DNA of 41,014 nt from an uncultured Duncaniella sp. (GTDB lineage: Bacteria; Bacteroidota; Bacteroidia; Bacteroidales; Muribaculaceae). The DNA is taken from NCBI GenBank assembly GCA_910588795.1, contig CAJURI010000018.1, positions 1 to 41,014 of the forward strand, given 5' to 3'. Under the pieces are notes generated by a model that saw nothing but the letters and a program-made list of their open reading frames with translations, was not told where the DNA came from and made no database searches. A program made the translations under genes and the position numbers. Below are positions 1-6,965 of the stretch, piece by piece. Numbering within the stretch: position 1 is the first letter of the stretch; each line of letters begins with the position of its first letter.

Positions 1-60
1 CTGCACGCCTCTCAGCACTCGCACCTGAAACGAGCGCGTCTACCATTCCGCCACTTGGGC
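1..60 (-). tRNA. tRNA-Leu (anticodon CAG), 5' part only
   Basis: Read on the minus strand, position 60 begins a leucine-type tRNA: acceptor 5' strand GCCCAAG, then the D-arm with the Leu-typical GTGGCGGAA. A five-pair anticodon stem encloses the loop TTCAGGT, so the anticodon is CAG, reading CUG codons. The start of a long class II variable arm follows. The variable arm is cut at the window edge, so the T-arm, 3' acceptor strand and CCA are not visible. One D-loop base may be missing relative to common Leu tRNAs. Isotype is confident; intactness cannot be judged. Confidence 0.9.
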
Positions 61-84
61 AAGTGTCGTTCTGTTTTGACTGTG

Positions 85-115
85 CAAAGGTAATGCTTTT
101 TTTTATAGGTTGCAA
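85..115 (-). promoter_or_regulatory. Promoter of the tRNA-Leu gene
   Basis: On the minus strand TTGC (115-112), a 19-nt spacer and TACCTTTG (92-85) match the Bacteroidota primary-sigma consensus TTTG-N19-21-TAnnTTTG. The -7 element ends 24 nt before the mature tRNA 5' end at 60. Confidence 0.7.
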
Positions 116-235
116 TTGTTTTTACATTTTTTTGTCTTAGCTTTGCCCATATTCCCAAAAAACTTATCACAAAAGGATATCACAAAACCGATGCAACCGC
201 CACTGACATGAGTGCGTCATGCTCATTGCTACGGT

Positions 236-275
236 CCGGTCAGACACACACTGACAATGCAATAGATCTGACCGG
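236..275 (-). terminator. Hairpin downstream of the alpha/beta hydrolase gene
   Basis: CCGGTCAGA (236-244) and TCTGACCGG (267-275) form a perfect 9-bp inverted repeat just past the hydrolase stop. The loop is 22 nt and no T-run follows on the minus strand, so a terminator role is only possible. The rest of 61-293 shows no coding signal. Confidence 0.35.
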
Positions 276-293
276 CCAGCCTCTCGCAACCAA

Positions 294-1340
294 TCATTCC
301 GGAAGCACCTTACATAGCCAAGCAAAAATTCTCGGATAAAGCACCGACAGCAGACGAGGATCCGACAGCATAAGATCGTGAAGCCCTCCCACGACCTTTA
401 TGCACGTGACATCAGGCCCGAGCATAAGTCCGTAACGGCGTATATCCCTGACATCGAGCACTCCGTCAGCCTTGTTATGTTCCGGAGTCCATGTGTCACC
501 AGTGACACTCTCAGCCGAATACATCAGCAGGATAGGCACCCTGATCTTTGCCTTGCCGTCACGAAGCGATCTCTGAGCCCGGTCTATAGCCCTCACCCAC
601 CCGGCCGTTACATCAGGTGACTGCTGAAGCTTCCACTGTGTATCATAGTTCCAGTATCCGTGATACCTCTTTAGCAGACTCTCCGCATAAGCAGTAGATT
701 TCCCCTGCGATATAGGCATATCGGGAAATATGCCACCTATCCATGAGATCAAAGGGACCAGCTTCTCCTTCCATCCGAGGTTCCAGTCAAGAAAAGGGCT
801 GTTAAGTATCAGAGCATCGACCTTTCCAGCCGAAGATGATGCCATGAAGCAGGCCGTGATAAGCCCGCCTGTGGAATGCCCCATAAGCACTACCTCATCA
901 ATCCCCGATCGCCGCATGATAACAAGAGCCGAATCTATATCCGGATAATATTCACTTATGTCACGGACCTCAAACATCCGCTGTCCCTTCAATATCGACC
1001 GTCCGTACTTCCGGAGATCCACAGCATAGAAATCATACCCGTGAGCCACAAACCGGTCACCCATGTCGGCATTGAAGAAATAATCATTGAACCCGTGTAC
1101 ATACAGCACACCGCGTCTCACCCCTCCCGCCACCGTATCAGCCACACACTTGCGTATGATGGTCGACACGACCGGCCCGGAATAATCCGTTCCCTGGTCT
1201 ACACGTCGCATCTCATAGCCGTCACCGAGCAGGTCAGGCTGCCATGACGCATCCCCGGCACCCCTCACAGGCAGCACACACTGCACTATGAGGACCAGCA
1301 ATATCAATATCCTATACATGTGATAAAACATAATCTGCAT
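294..1340 (-). CDS. Exported alpha/beta hydrolase (serine aminopeptidase S33 / monoacylglycerol lipase-like)
   Basis: A 348-residue protein with an N-terminal hydrophobic signal segment (about residues 8-27), predicted to be exported. The alpha/beta-hydrolase core is clear: an oxyanion-type HGF near 82-84, the nucleophile elbow GHSTGG with Ser156, and a C-terminal His within GGLHDL near 328, consistent with a Ser-Asp-His triad. The family includes lysophospholipases, monoacylglycerol lipases and peptidases; the substrate cannot be told. There is no convincing lipobox, because Cys21 lacks the usual preceding residues. The start may instead be Met8 (position 1319), which gives a tidier signal peptide beginning MYRIL. 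It is transcribed alone, with a -7 element at 1363-1370. Confidence 0.85.
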   Translation of the reverse strand: MQIMFYHMYRILILLVLIVQCVLPVRGAGDASWQPDLLGDGYEMRRVDQGTDYSGPVVSTIIRKCVADTVAGGVRRGVLYVHGFNDYFFNADMGDRFVAHGYDFYAVDLRKYGRSILKGQRMFEVRDISEYYPDIDSALVIMRRSGIDEVVLMGHSTGGLITACFMASSSAGKVDALILNSPFLDWNLGWKEKLVPLISWIGGIFPDMPISQGKSTAYAESLLKRYHGYWNYDTQWKLQQSPDVTAGWVRAIDRAQRSLRDGKAKIRVPILLMYSAESVTGDTWTPEHNKADGVLDVRDIRRYGLMLGPDVTCIKVVGGLHDLMLSDPRLLSVLYPRIFAWLCKVLPE

Positions 1341-1362
1341 TTACAGATATAACACGCCAGAT

Positions 1363-1370
1363 CAAAAATA
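1363..1370 (-). promoter_or_regulatory. Promoter -7 element of the hydrolase gene
   Basis: The minus strand carries TATTTTTG (1370-1363), matching TAnnTTTG, 23 nt before the 1340 start codon. The -33 region has only TTTC, so the match is partial. Confidence 0.45.
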
Positions 1371-1400
1371 AGCCTAAACTTCCACACAGGAAAAAACAAA

Positions 1401-1464
1401 AGCATAAAAAGGACGCGGGAAACAGCCCGGCAGAGTCACACTCCATCGCCGGCAGCTTCCCGCG
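1401..1464 (-). terminator. Rho-independent terminator of the pyrB-glyA operon
   Basis: CGCGGGAA (1414-1421) pairs perfectly with TTCCCGCG (1457-1464). An inner CCGGC/GCCGG pairing lies within the loop. On the minus strand the stem is followed by TCCTTTTTATGCTTTTG, a T-rich tail. It sits 30 nt after the glyA stop codon. Confidence 0.75.
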
Positions 1465-1493
1465 CATTTACATTGCAGATATACTGTCTATGA

Positions 1494-2774
1494 TCAATAA
1501 GCGAACATAGGATAGTCAGCCATAGTGGCATTTACCTTAGTGCGCACGGCTGCGATAGTATCGGCATCGGCAGGAGCGCGGAGCACAGTATCGATCATCT
1601 CAGCTATGTCACCCATGAGGGCTTCCTTCGCGCCGCGTGTGGTGATAGCCGGAGTGCCGAGACGTATACCCGACGTCTGGAAAGGCGAACGGCTGTCAAA
1701 CGGCACCATATTCTTATTGGCTGTGATATCAGCTTCCACAAGAGCCTTCTCAGCGACCTTACCAGTAAGATCGGGGAACTTGGAACGCAGGTCCACAAGT
1801 ATACAATGGTTGTCAGTACCGCCCGACACAATATTGTAGCCCATAGACATGAGTGCCGACGCGAGAGCTGCAGCATTCTTCTTCACCTGCATCTGATACT
1901 CTTTGAACTCCGGCTGCAGAGCCTCGCCGAATGCCACGGCCTTGGCTGCTATCACATGCTCAAGCGGACCGCCCTGCACTCCGGGGAATACAGCCGAGTC
2001 AAGCAGCGACGACATCATCCTCACCACACCCTTCGGAGTAGTCTTCCCCCAGGGATTCTCGAAGTCCTTGCCCATCATTATCACGCCGCCACGCGGACCG
2101 CGGAGAGTCTTGTGGGTAGTCGATGTGACGATATGGGCATATTTGACAGGATTGTCCAGAAGACCGGCAGCGATAAGACCGGCAGGGTGAGCCATGTCGA
2201 CCATAAAGATAGCTCCGATCTCATCGGCGAGACGGCGCATGCGGGCATAATCCCATTCACGGCTGTACGCGCTCGCGCCGCCCACTATCAGACGTGGACG
2301 CTCCCTTCTGGCCACTTCCTCCATCTGCTCGTAGTCAACACGGCCGGTCTCGGCGTCCACATTGTACTCAAGTGCATGGAACATCAGGCCCGAGAAATTC
2401 ACGGGGCTGCCATGGCTCAGATGTCCGCCATGGCTCAGGTTCAGGCCAAGGAACTTGTCACCCGGCTTAAGGCATGCCATGAATACTGCCATATTGGCCT
2501 GGGCTCCGGAATGAGGCTGCACATTGGCCCACTCCGCGCCAAAGAGCTCCTTAAGACGCTCTATAGCCAGAGTCTCAGCCTCGTCAACCACCTCACAGCC
2601 GCCATAATAGCGGTGACCGGGATAACCTTCGGCATACTTGTTGGTGAGGCACGATCCCATTGCCTGCATCACCTGGTCACTTACGAAATTCTCCGACGCT
2701 ATCAGCTCGATACCTTTCTTCTGCCGCTGATGTTCGCGTTCGATAATATCGAAAATGGCGTTGTCTCTTGTCAT
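1494..2774 (-). CDS. glyA: Serine hydroxymethyltransferase
   Basis: A cytosolic PLP enzyme that converts serine plus tetrahydrofolate to glycine plus 5,10-methylene-THF, supplying one-carbon units for purines, thymidylate and methionine. The 426 residues match the usual bacterial length. The N-terminus (IELIASENF near 22-30) is typical, VDMAH at 192-196 contains the cofactor-binding Asp and His, and TTHKTLRGPRGG contains the PLP-binding lysine (Lys222). It is the last gene of a likely four-gene operon, beginning 25 nt after the flavin reductase stop and followed by a strong terminator-like hairpin. Confidence 0.97.
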   Translation of the reverse strand: MTRDNAIFDIIEREHQRQKKGIELIASENFVSDQVMQAMGSCLTNKYAEGYPGHRYYGGCEVVDEAETLAIERLKELFGAEWANVQPHSGAQANMAVFMACLKPGDKFLGLNLSHGGHLSHGSPVNFSGLMFHALEYNVDAETGRVDYEQMEEVARRERPRLIVGGASAYSREWDYARMRRLADEIGAIFMVDMAHPAGLIAAGLLDNPVKYAHIVTSTTHKTLRGPRGGVIMMGKDFENPWGKTTPKGVVRMMSSLLDSAVFPGVQGGPLEHVIAAKAVAFGEALQPEFKEYQMQVKKNAAALASALMSMGYNIVSGGTDNHCILVDLRSKFPDLTGKVAEKALVEADITANKNMVPFDSRSPFQTSGIRLGTPAITTRGAKEALMGDIAEMIDTVLRAPADADTIAAVRTKVNATMADYPMFAY

Positions 2775-2799
2775 ACTGTGTATTTATTTTAATTAAGGG

Positions 2800-3360
2800 T
2801 TATTTCTTCTTTACTGACCATCCGAAGCGTCCTATAGGCGCGCCCTGTTCGAAATACTGTCCGTGGGAATAATTGAGCAGCCCGGCCGACGCGAGGTCAA
2901 ACGCACCGGTGTCAGGATCCATGAGGCTTTCGTCGGCAAGCACATTGAGCACATCGGCCACAAACATGTCATGGCTTCCGAGATGTACAACTTCCTTCAC
3001 CCTGCACTCTATCGACAGCGGCGATTCAGCTATCGACGGACACCCTACCTTTATTCCGGGCTCAGGTGTAAGACCGGTCTCCTTCCATTTGTCATATTCC
3101 GCTCCCGACCTGACTCCGGCCCAGTCCGTGGCACGCGCCATGGCTGAAGTGGTCAGATTGATGGTAAACTCCATCCTCTCCTTGATGAGTGAGTAAGAAT
3201 GACGCTCCGGACGCACGGATATGTAGCACATAGGAGGATTGGTGCACAGAGTTCCCGTCCAAGCCACCGTGAGAATATTGCTGCGCTCCATAGTGCCGCA
3301 GCTCACCAGCACAGCCGGCAGCGGGTAAATCATGGTGCCGGGTTTCCAGGATACCTTCAT
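2800..3360 (-). CDS. Flavin reductase-like FMN-binding protein
   Basis: A 186-residue protein of the flavin reductase-like (split-barrel FMN-binding) family, recognised from the N-terminal block with a TMIYPLPAVLVSC stretch, the following NILTVAWTGTLCTNPP segment and a conserved histidine in VRPERHSY. Members bind FMN and reduce flavin or accept electrons from NAD(P)H; many Bacteroidales homologues have no known partner. It sits between pyrI (18 nt upstream) and glyA (25 nt downstream), so it should be co-transcribed with pyrimidine and one-carbon genes. That placement is suggestive but does not define a substrate. Confidence 0.85.
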   Translation of the reverse strand: MKVSWKPGTMIYPLPAVLVSCGTMERSNILTVAWTGTLCTNPPMCYISVRPERHSYSLIKERMEFTINLTTSAMARATDWAGVRSGAEYDKWKETGLTPEPGIKVGCPSIAESPLSIECRVKEVVHLGSHDMFVADVLNVLADESLMDPDTGAFDLASAGLLNYSHGQYFEQGAPIGRFGWSVKKK

Positions 3361-3378
3361 AAATCAGGACTTTATCCG

Positions 3379-3849
3379 TTATATCTGTATTATCTGCGCT
3401 TCGGCACTCTTCACGGTATGCGAGCAATAGTGACACGATATCGTCACGTCATCCCTGTCCACGACATGAAAACAGGTGCGCATCGGCTCATTGTTGGTGA
3501 TACACTTCGGATTGCCGCACTTCACGAGCCCGAGGATGGTATCCGGAAGAGTCACCGGAAACTTCTCCACCACCTCGTAGTCCCTTATGATATTCACTAC
3601 AGCCGACGGCGCGATGAGTGCTATGCGGTTGAGCGTCGTCTCCGGAAAATACACATCGGCAACCTTGATGATCCCCTTGTGTCCGAGCTTTTTGCTCTCA
3701 AGATTATTGCCTATCGTCACTGCCGACTTCACCTTCTCGATACCTAATATTTTCACAGCCTTGAACAGGACTTCCGAAGGAATATGGTCTATCACCGTGC
3801 CGTTGCGCAAAGCCGCCACAGCGAGTTCGGCCTTGGATATACTCGTCAT
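3379..3849 (-). CDS. pyrI: Aspartate carbamoyltransferase regulatory chain
   Basis: Regulatory subunit of aspartate transcarbamoylase, which binds CTP/ATP and tunes the committed step of pyrimidine synthesis. The 156 residues split into an N-terminal allosteric domain (ALRNGTVIDHIP near 13-24) and a C-terminal zinc domain with four cysteines, Cys111, Cys116, Cys139 and Cys142, in the C-x4-C...C-x2-C pattern of the E. coli protein. All ligands are present, so it should assemble with PyrB in the classic dodecamer. It starts 26 nt after the pyrB stop codon. Confidence 0.96.
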   Translation of the reverse strand: MTSISKAELAVAALRNGTVIDHIPSEVLFKAVKILGIEKVKSAVTIGNNLESKKLGHKGIIKVADVYFPETTLNRIALIAPSAVVNIIRDYEVVEKFPVTLPDTILGLVKCGNPKCITNNEPMRTCFHVVDRDDVTISCHYCSHTVKSAEAQIIQI

Positions 3850-3875
3850 TGGATTATCGTTTTAGATGGTCGTGT

Positions 3876-4796
3876 TTAATCGTTAACTTCGATTCCGAGC
3901 GAACGGCATATTATGGCCTGGCGGGCATAAAGCCCGTTGCGCGCCTGCTCGAAATAATAAGCCTTGGGATTGTCGTCCACATCCTGTGCTATCTCATTGA
4001 CACGAGGGAGGGGATGCAGTATGCGCAGATTGTCGCGGGCATCGGCAAGCATGGCATTGTTGAGATTGTACAGATCCTTGACCCGTTCATACTCCATTAT
4101 GTCGGCAAACCTCTCCCTCTGCACACGGGTCATATATATTATGTCGCTCGTATTTATTACTTCCGGCGAGAAGTCAGTATGATCAGTGTACTTTATACCG
4201 TTATCACGGCAGAATGCTTTATACTCCTCAGGCATGTCAAGCTCCTTGCAGGCAACAAAGCGGAATGTGGGATTGAAGTACTTCATAGCCATTATGAGCG
4301 AATGCACAGTGCGGCCATACTTGAGGTCACCGACAAGAGTGATGGTCAGATTCTCGAGCGTGCCCTGGGTCTTGTATATCGAATACAGGTCAAGCATGGT
4401 CTGCGACGGATGCTGGTGCGCGCCGTCGCCTGCATTTATTATGGGGACATCCGTCACCTCGGTGGCATAAAGGGCAGCCCCCTCAAGAAAGTGGCGCATC
4501 ACTATAAGATCAGCATAATTGCTCACCATCTTTATGGTATCCTTCAGGGTCTCCCCCTTTGACGTCGATGTGTTGGAGGCATCGGAAAATCCTATCACAC
4601 GGCCGCCAAGACGGTTGACTGCCGTCTCAAAGCTCAGACGCGTGCGGGTCGACGGCTCGAAAAAGAGTGTCGCCACCACCTTGCCTTCGAGCAGACGGCG
4701 GTTGGGCCTGGCCTCAAACTTTCTAGCCGTCTCGAGCAGACTGAGTATCTCATCGCGACTTAAATCGCTGATTGACACAAGACTTTTTGTATTCAT
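3876..4796 (-). CDS. pyrB: Aspartate carbamoyltransferase catalytic chain
   Basis: Catalyses carbamoyl phosphate plus aspartate to N-carbamoylaspartate in de novo pyrimidine synthesis. From the chosen start the protein is 306 residues. It carries the carbamoyl-phosphate loop FEPSTRTR (about 46-53), the moving-loop segment with FSDASNTSTSKGE, and HPLPRVNEI near the C-terminus. The open frame extends upstream to 4865, but that stretch is non-homologous and contains the promoter, so the ATG at 4794-4796 (MNTKSLVSI) is preferred. It is first in the pyrB-pyrI-flavin reductase-glyA run. Confidence 0.97.
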   Translation of the reverse strand: MNTKSLVSISDLSRDEILSLLETARKFEARPNRRLLEGKVVATLFFEPSTRTRLSFETAVNRLGGRVIGFSDASNTSTSKGETLKDTIKMVSNYADLIVMRHFLEGAALYATEVTDVPIINAGDGAHQHPSQTMLDLYSIYKTQGTLENLTITLVGDLKYGRTVHSLIMAMKYFNPTFRFVACKELDMPEEYKAFCRDNGIKYTDHTDFSPEVINTSDIIYMTRVQRERFADIMEYERVKDLYNLNNAMLADARDNLRILHPLPRVNEIAQDVDDNPKAYYFEQARNGLYARQAIICRSLGIEVND

Positions 4797-4830
4797 TGCA
4801 GTGAAATGTGAGGTACACTTGAGTACCATG

Positions 4831-4861
4831 CAAAGGTAAACAGAAATTTCAATTTTCGCAA
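4831..4861 (-). promoter_or_regulatory. Promoter of the pyrB operon
   Basis: On the minus strand TTGC (4861-4858), a 19-nt spacer and TACCTTTG (4838-4831) match the Bacteroidota consensus closely. The expected transcription start near 4824 leaves a leader of about 28 nt before the ATG at 4796. The -33 box lies inside the last codons of the upstream membrane-protein gene. This promoter decides the pyrB start. Confidence 0.75.
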
Positions 4862-5409
4862 GCAAGTTGACGCTTCATTTCACGCAATAGTTTTGTGGTG
4901 CGTCTATTGACCGCCACACCGGCAAGGCACCCCACTGCAAGACCGGCAATACACCCCGGCAGCACATATGCTCCATACGTGTCGGTAAACTCCATGGCCA
5001 TGTACACCATCAGAGGCACCATCAGCGCAAGGCCTACCATACGGCGCACACGCCTAAACGACTCAAGACGGCACACATCCCTGATAGAATCGACCATTGT
5101 GGCATTGGACGGATCCATGCCTGACAGCATACGGTACTGCACGGCATGCAGCAAGCCCATGACTATGAAAAAAGCCGACACGGCCACAGCCAGCACCTCA
5201 TGGTCAGGAGCAAGAGGTATCATGCACAGCACTCCGGCGACACAGCCGCCTATAAGGCGTAGGCTTATGCGCCTGAGCCGGCCACGGAGCGTGCGCACAC
5301 CATGTCCTGAAGCCACTTTGCGCTCAACCTTCAGGGTTTCATCCCCGCAGGGAGGCACATCTATTGATTTCCATTCGTCTCGCAGATTATCTATATCCAT
5401 TGTCGTCAT
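4849..5409 (-). CDS. Four-helix membrane protein translationally coupled to the ECF sigma factor (possible anti-sigma or sensor)
   Basis: A 186-residue protein I cannot assign to a named family. The N-terminal 45 residues are soluble and charged. Hydrophobic segments at about 50-66, 70-90, 124-142 and 147-168 would give four membrane helices, with a basic C-terminal tail. Its ATG overlaps the stop of the upstream sigma factor gene (ATGA, 5406-5409), the usual layout for a sigma/anti-sigma pair, and the cytoplasmic N-terminus could hold the sigma factor. No zinc-binding HxxxCxxC motif is present, so it is not a ZAS-type anti-sigma factor. An anti-sigma role is inference from position only. Confidence 0.7.
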   Translation of the reverse strand: MTTMDIDNLRDEWKSIDVPPCGDETLKVERKVASGHGVRTLRGRLRRISLRLIGGCVAGVLCMIPLAPDHEVLAVAVSAFFIVMGLLHAVQYRMLSGMDPSNATMVDSIRDVCRLESFRRVRRMVGLALMVPLMVYMAMEFTDTYGAYVLPGCIAGLAVGCLAGVAVNRRTTKLLREMKRQLACEN

Positions 5410-5903
5410 TCCTCCTTGTTTCGTTCGCTCAGTTTCTGTTTGATCCGGTGAAGCCTGGTTGCCACCGTATTGCGCTGAAGCCCTGTCAGCTCCGATATCT
5501 CGTCATAGCTCTTCTCGTCAAGCCACATGAGTATGATCGCCTTGTCCATCTTGTCCAGACAAGAGATCAGCCTGTACATATGCCTTAGTCTCTGTCCGCG
5601 CTCACTGTCCTCGCATTGAAAGTCCGACACGGCATCCAGCGTCACTCTGCCGTGGCCGTGTTTCGCATTATGGCGTATATAAGTGACACATGTATTGAAA
5701 GCCACCCTGTATATCCATGTCGACAGACGCGAGTCGCCGCGGTAGCTTCCCAGGCCCTGCCACAGATTGGCAAGCACCTCCTGATACAGATCATCAAGTT
5801 CAGAGGCATCCGAGGCATACATATAGCACACCTTATAGATCATCTGGCGGTTGTCGTTGACAATCGCCATGAAACGGGACTCTTTTTCACAGGGCTCTGA
5901 CAT
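5406..5903 (-). CDS. ECF-type RNA polymerase sigma factor
   Basis: A 165-residue extracytoplasmic-function sigma factor. Region 2 spans about 11-80 (DLYQEVLANLW and STWIYRVAFNT are the core-binding and -10 recognition blocks). Region 4 spans about 108-160, with a helix-turn-helix in SYDEISELTGLQRNTVATRLHRIKQKL. Regions 1 and 3 are absent, as expected. It diverges from the ABC exporter across a 22-bp perfect inverted repeat containing two copies of a GRAAC-N16-CGTC promoter, implying autoregulation plus control of the exporter. The 5903 ATG leaves only a few nt of leader from that promoter; Met12 (5870, MAIVNDN) is a possible alternative start. The inducing signal is unknown. Confidence 0.93.
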   Translation of the reverse strand: MSEPCEKESRFMAIVNDNRQMIYKVCYMYASDASELDDLYQEVLANLWQGLGSYRGDSRLSTWIYRVAFNTCVTYIRHNAKHGHGRVTLDAVSDFQCEDSERGQRLRHMYRLISCLDKMDKAIILMWLDEKSYDEISELTGLQRNTVATRLHRIKQKLSERNKEE

Positions 5904-5914
5904 ATATTCAATCT

Positions 5915-5939
5915 GACGCGAAATTACAGCAAAAGTTTC
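5915..5939 (-). promoter_or_regulatory. Putative ECF promoter of the sigma factor gene (autoregulatory)
   Basis: The minus strand reads GAAAC (5939-5935), 16 nt, then CGTC (5918-5915), the general ECF architecture of an AAC -35 motif and a CGTC -10 motif. The mirror copy facing the ABC exporter has the same 16-nt spacing. The box ends about 12 nt before the annotated ATG. Confidence 0.7.
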
Positions 5940-5948
5940 AGTACATAC

Positions 5949-5973
5949 GGAACTTTTTCATTAATTTCGCGTC
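5949..5973 (+). promoter_or_regulatory. Putative ECF promoter of the ABC exporter operon
   Basis: GGAAC (5949-5953), a 16-nt spacer and CGTC (5970-5973) form a textbook ECF-type promoter. A start near 5981 leaves about 16 nt of leader before the ATG at 5997. The motif mirrors the one facing the sigma factor gene, so this operon is a predicted direct target of that sigma factor. Confidence 0.7.
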
Positions 5974-5996
5974 AGATTGAATAAAAAGCTTTATAA

Positions 5997-6965
5997 ATGG
6001 ACATATTACAGGTCGAGAATGTAAGCAAATCCTACTCCTCCCACCTCGCACTCGACGATGTGAGCATCAATGTCCCTGAAGGGAAAGTCTACGGGCTTCT
6101 CGGCCCCAACGGAGCCGGGAAAACCACTCTCATCCGCATAATCAACCACATCACGGCCCCTGACAAAGGGCACGTATCATTCAACGGGCACACCCTCTCT
6201 GCTGCCGATGTCACTTCCATCGGCTACCTGCCCGAAGAGCGCGGCCTGTATAAAAAGATGAAAGTCGGGGAACAGGCAATGTTCTTCGCCCGGCTGAAAG
6301 GCCTGAGCCGGTCAGACGCAGCCAGAGAGCTAAGGGAATGGTTCGGAAAATTCGGCATTCTATCCTGGTGGGACAAGCGCGTCGAAGAGCTCTCCAAGGG
6401 GATGGCACAGAAAGTCCAGTTCATAATCACAGTCCTGCACCGTCCCAAGCTCCTGATATTCGACGAACCTTTCTCGGGATTTGACCCCATAAATGCCACC
6501 CTGCTCAAGAAGGAGATACTCGGCCTGCGCGACAACGGTGCCACCGTGATCTTCTCGACCCACAACATGGCCTCTGTCGAGGAGATATGCGACAACATCA
6601 CACTCATCAACAAAAGCCGCAACATCTTAAGCGGGAATGTAGATGAACTCCGGAGGCAATATTTCGGCGACCGGTACGACATAACATTTTCAGGCGACCC
6701 GGCGGCACTGATGACAGCCCTGAACGGAGTAGCCGACTCTTTCCGCATACTGGAGCCTGACCAGCGACAGCGCACGGGAATATCGCTCCACATCTCGCCG
6801 GGCGCGTCGCTACGCGACATAATAACTATCGCCAACGACACCGTGGAAATATCATCCATACGGGAAAGCCTTGCCTCAATGAACGACATATTCATCCGCG
6901 CCGTCAGCAACGATGCCGCCGACGCGACAGCCAGCTCAATCCAATGTCAAGAATATCAATCATAA
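5997..6965 (+). CDS. ABC-2 type exporter, ATP-binding subunit (NatA-like)
   Basis: A 322-residue ATPase. The nucleotide-binding domain has Walker A GPNGAGKTT (36-44), a variant signature LSKGM (132-136) and Walker B LLIFDEP (152-158). About 100 further residues with no recognised motif follow, as in NatA/YhaQ-type ATPases. It should power the membrane subunit encoded immediately downstream, whose start overlaps its 3' end by 22 nt. NatAB-type transporters export sodium or other small compounds; the real substrate here is unknown. Expression probably depends on the divergent ECF sigma factor. Confidence 0.92.
   Translation: MDILQVENVSKSYSSHLALDDVSINVPEGKVYGLLGPNGAGKTTLIRIINHITAPDKGHVSFNGHTLSAADVTSIGYLPEERGLYKKMKVGEQAMFFARLKGLSRSDAARELREWFGKFGILSWWDKRVEELSKGMAQKVQFIITVLHRPKLLIFDEPFSGFDPINATLLKKEILGLRDNGATVIFSTHNMASVEEICDNITLINKSRNILSGNVDELRRQYFGDRYDITFSGDPAALMTALNGVADSFRILEPDQRQRTGISLHISPGASLRDIITIANDTVEISSIRESLASMNDIFIRAVSNDAADATASSIQCQEYQS

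Larger units (their letters stand above)
5905..5983. repeat. Perfect 22-bp inverted repeat between the ECF sigma gene and the ABC exporter
   Basis: Left arm 5905-5926 and right arm 5962-5983 are exact reverse complements over 22 bp, separated by 35 nt. Each arm contains TTTCGCGTCAGATTGAA in the orientation of the gene it faces. The arms cover the putative -10 boxes and the start of each leader; the -35 boxes lie in the spacer. Confidence 0.95.

Noticed and set aside
1806..2792. Plus-strand 328-codon open frame antisense to glyA
   Set aside because: It lies entirely opposite a convincing glyA gene and its translation shows no domain or signal; it is a shadow of codon bias.
4797..4865. N-terminal extension of pyrB
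   Set aside because: The stretch contains the consensus promoter at 4831-4861 and is not homologous to aspartate carbamoyltransferases.
6224..6910. Minus-strand 228-codon open frame opposite the ABC ATPase gene
   Set aside because: The plus strand encodes an intact ATPase with all motifs; the antisense frame shows no family features.
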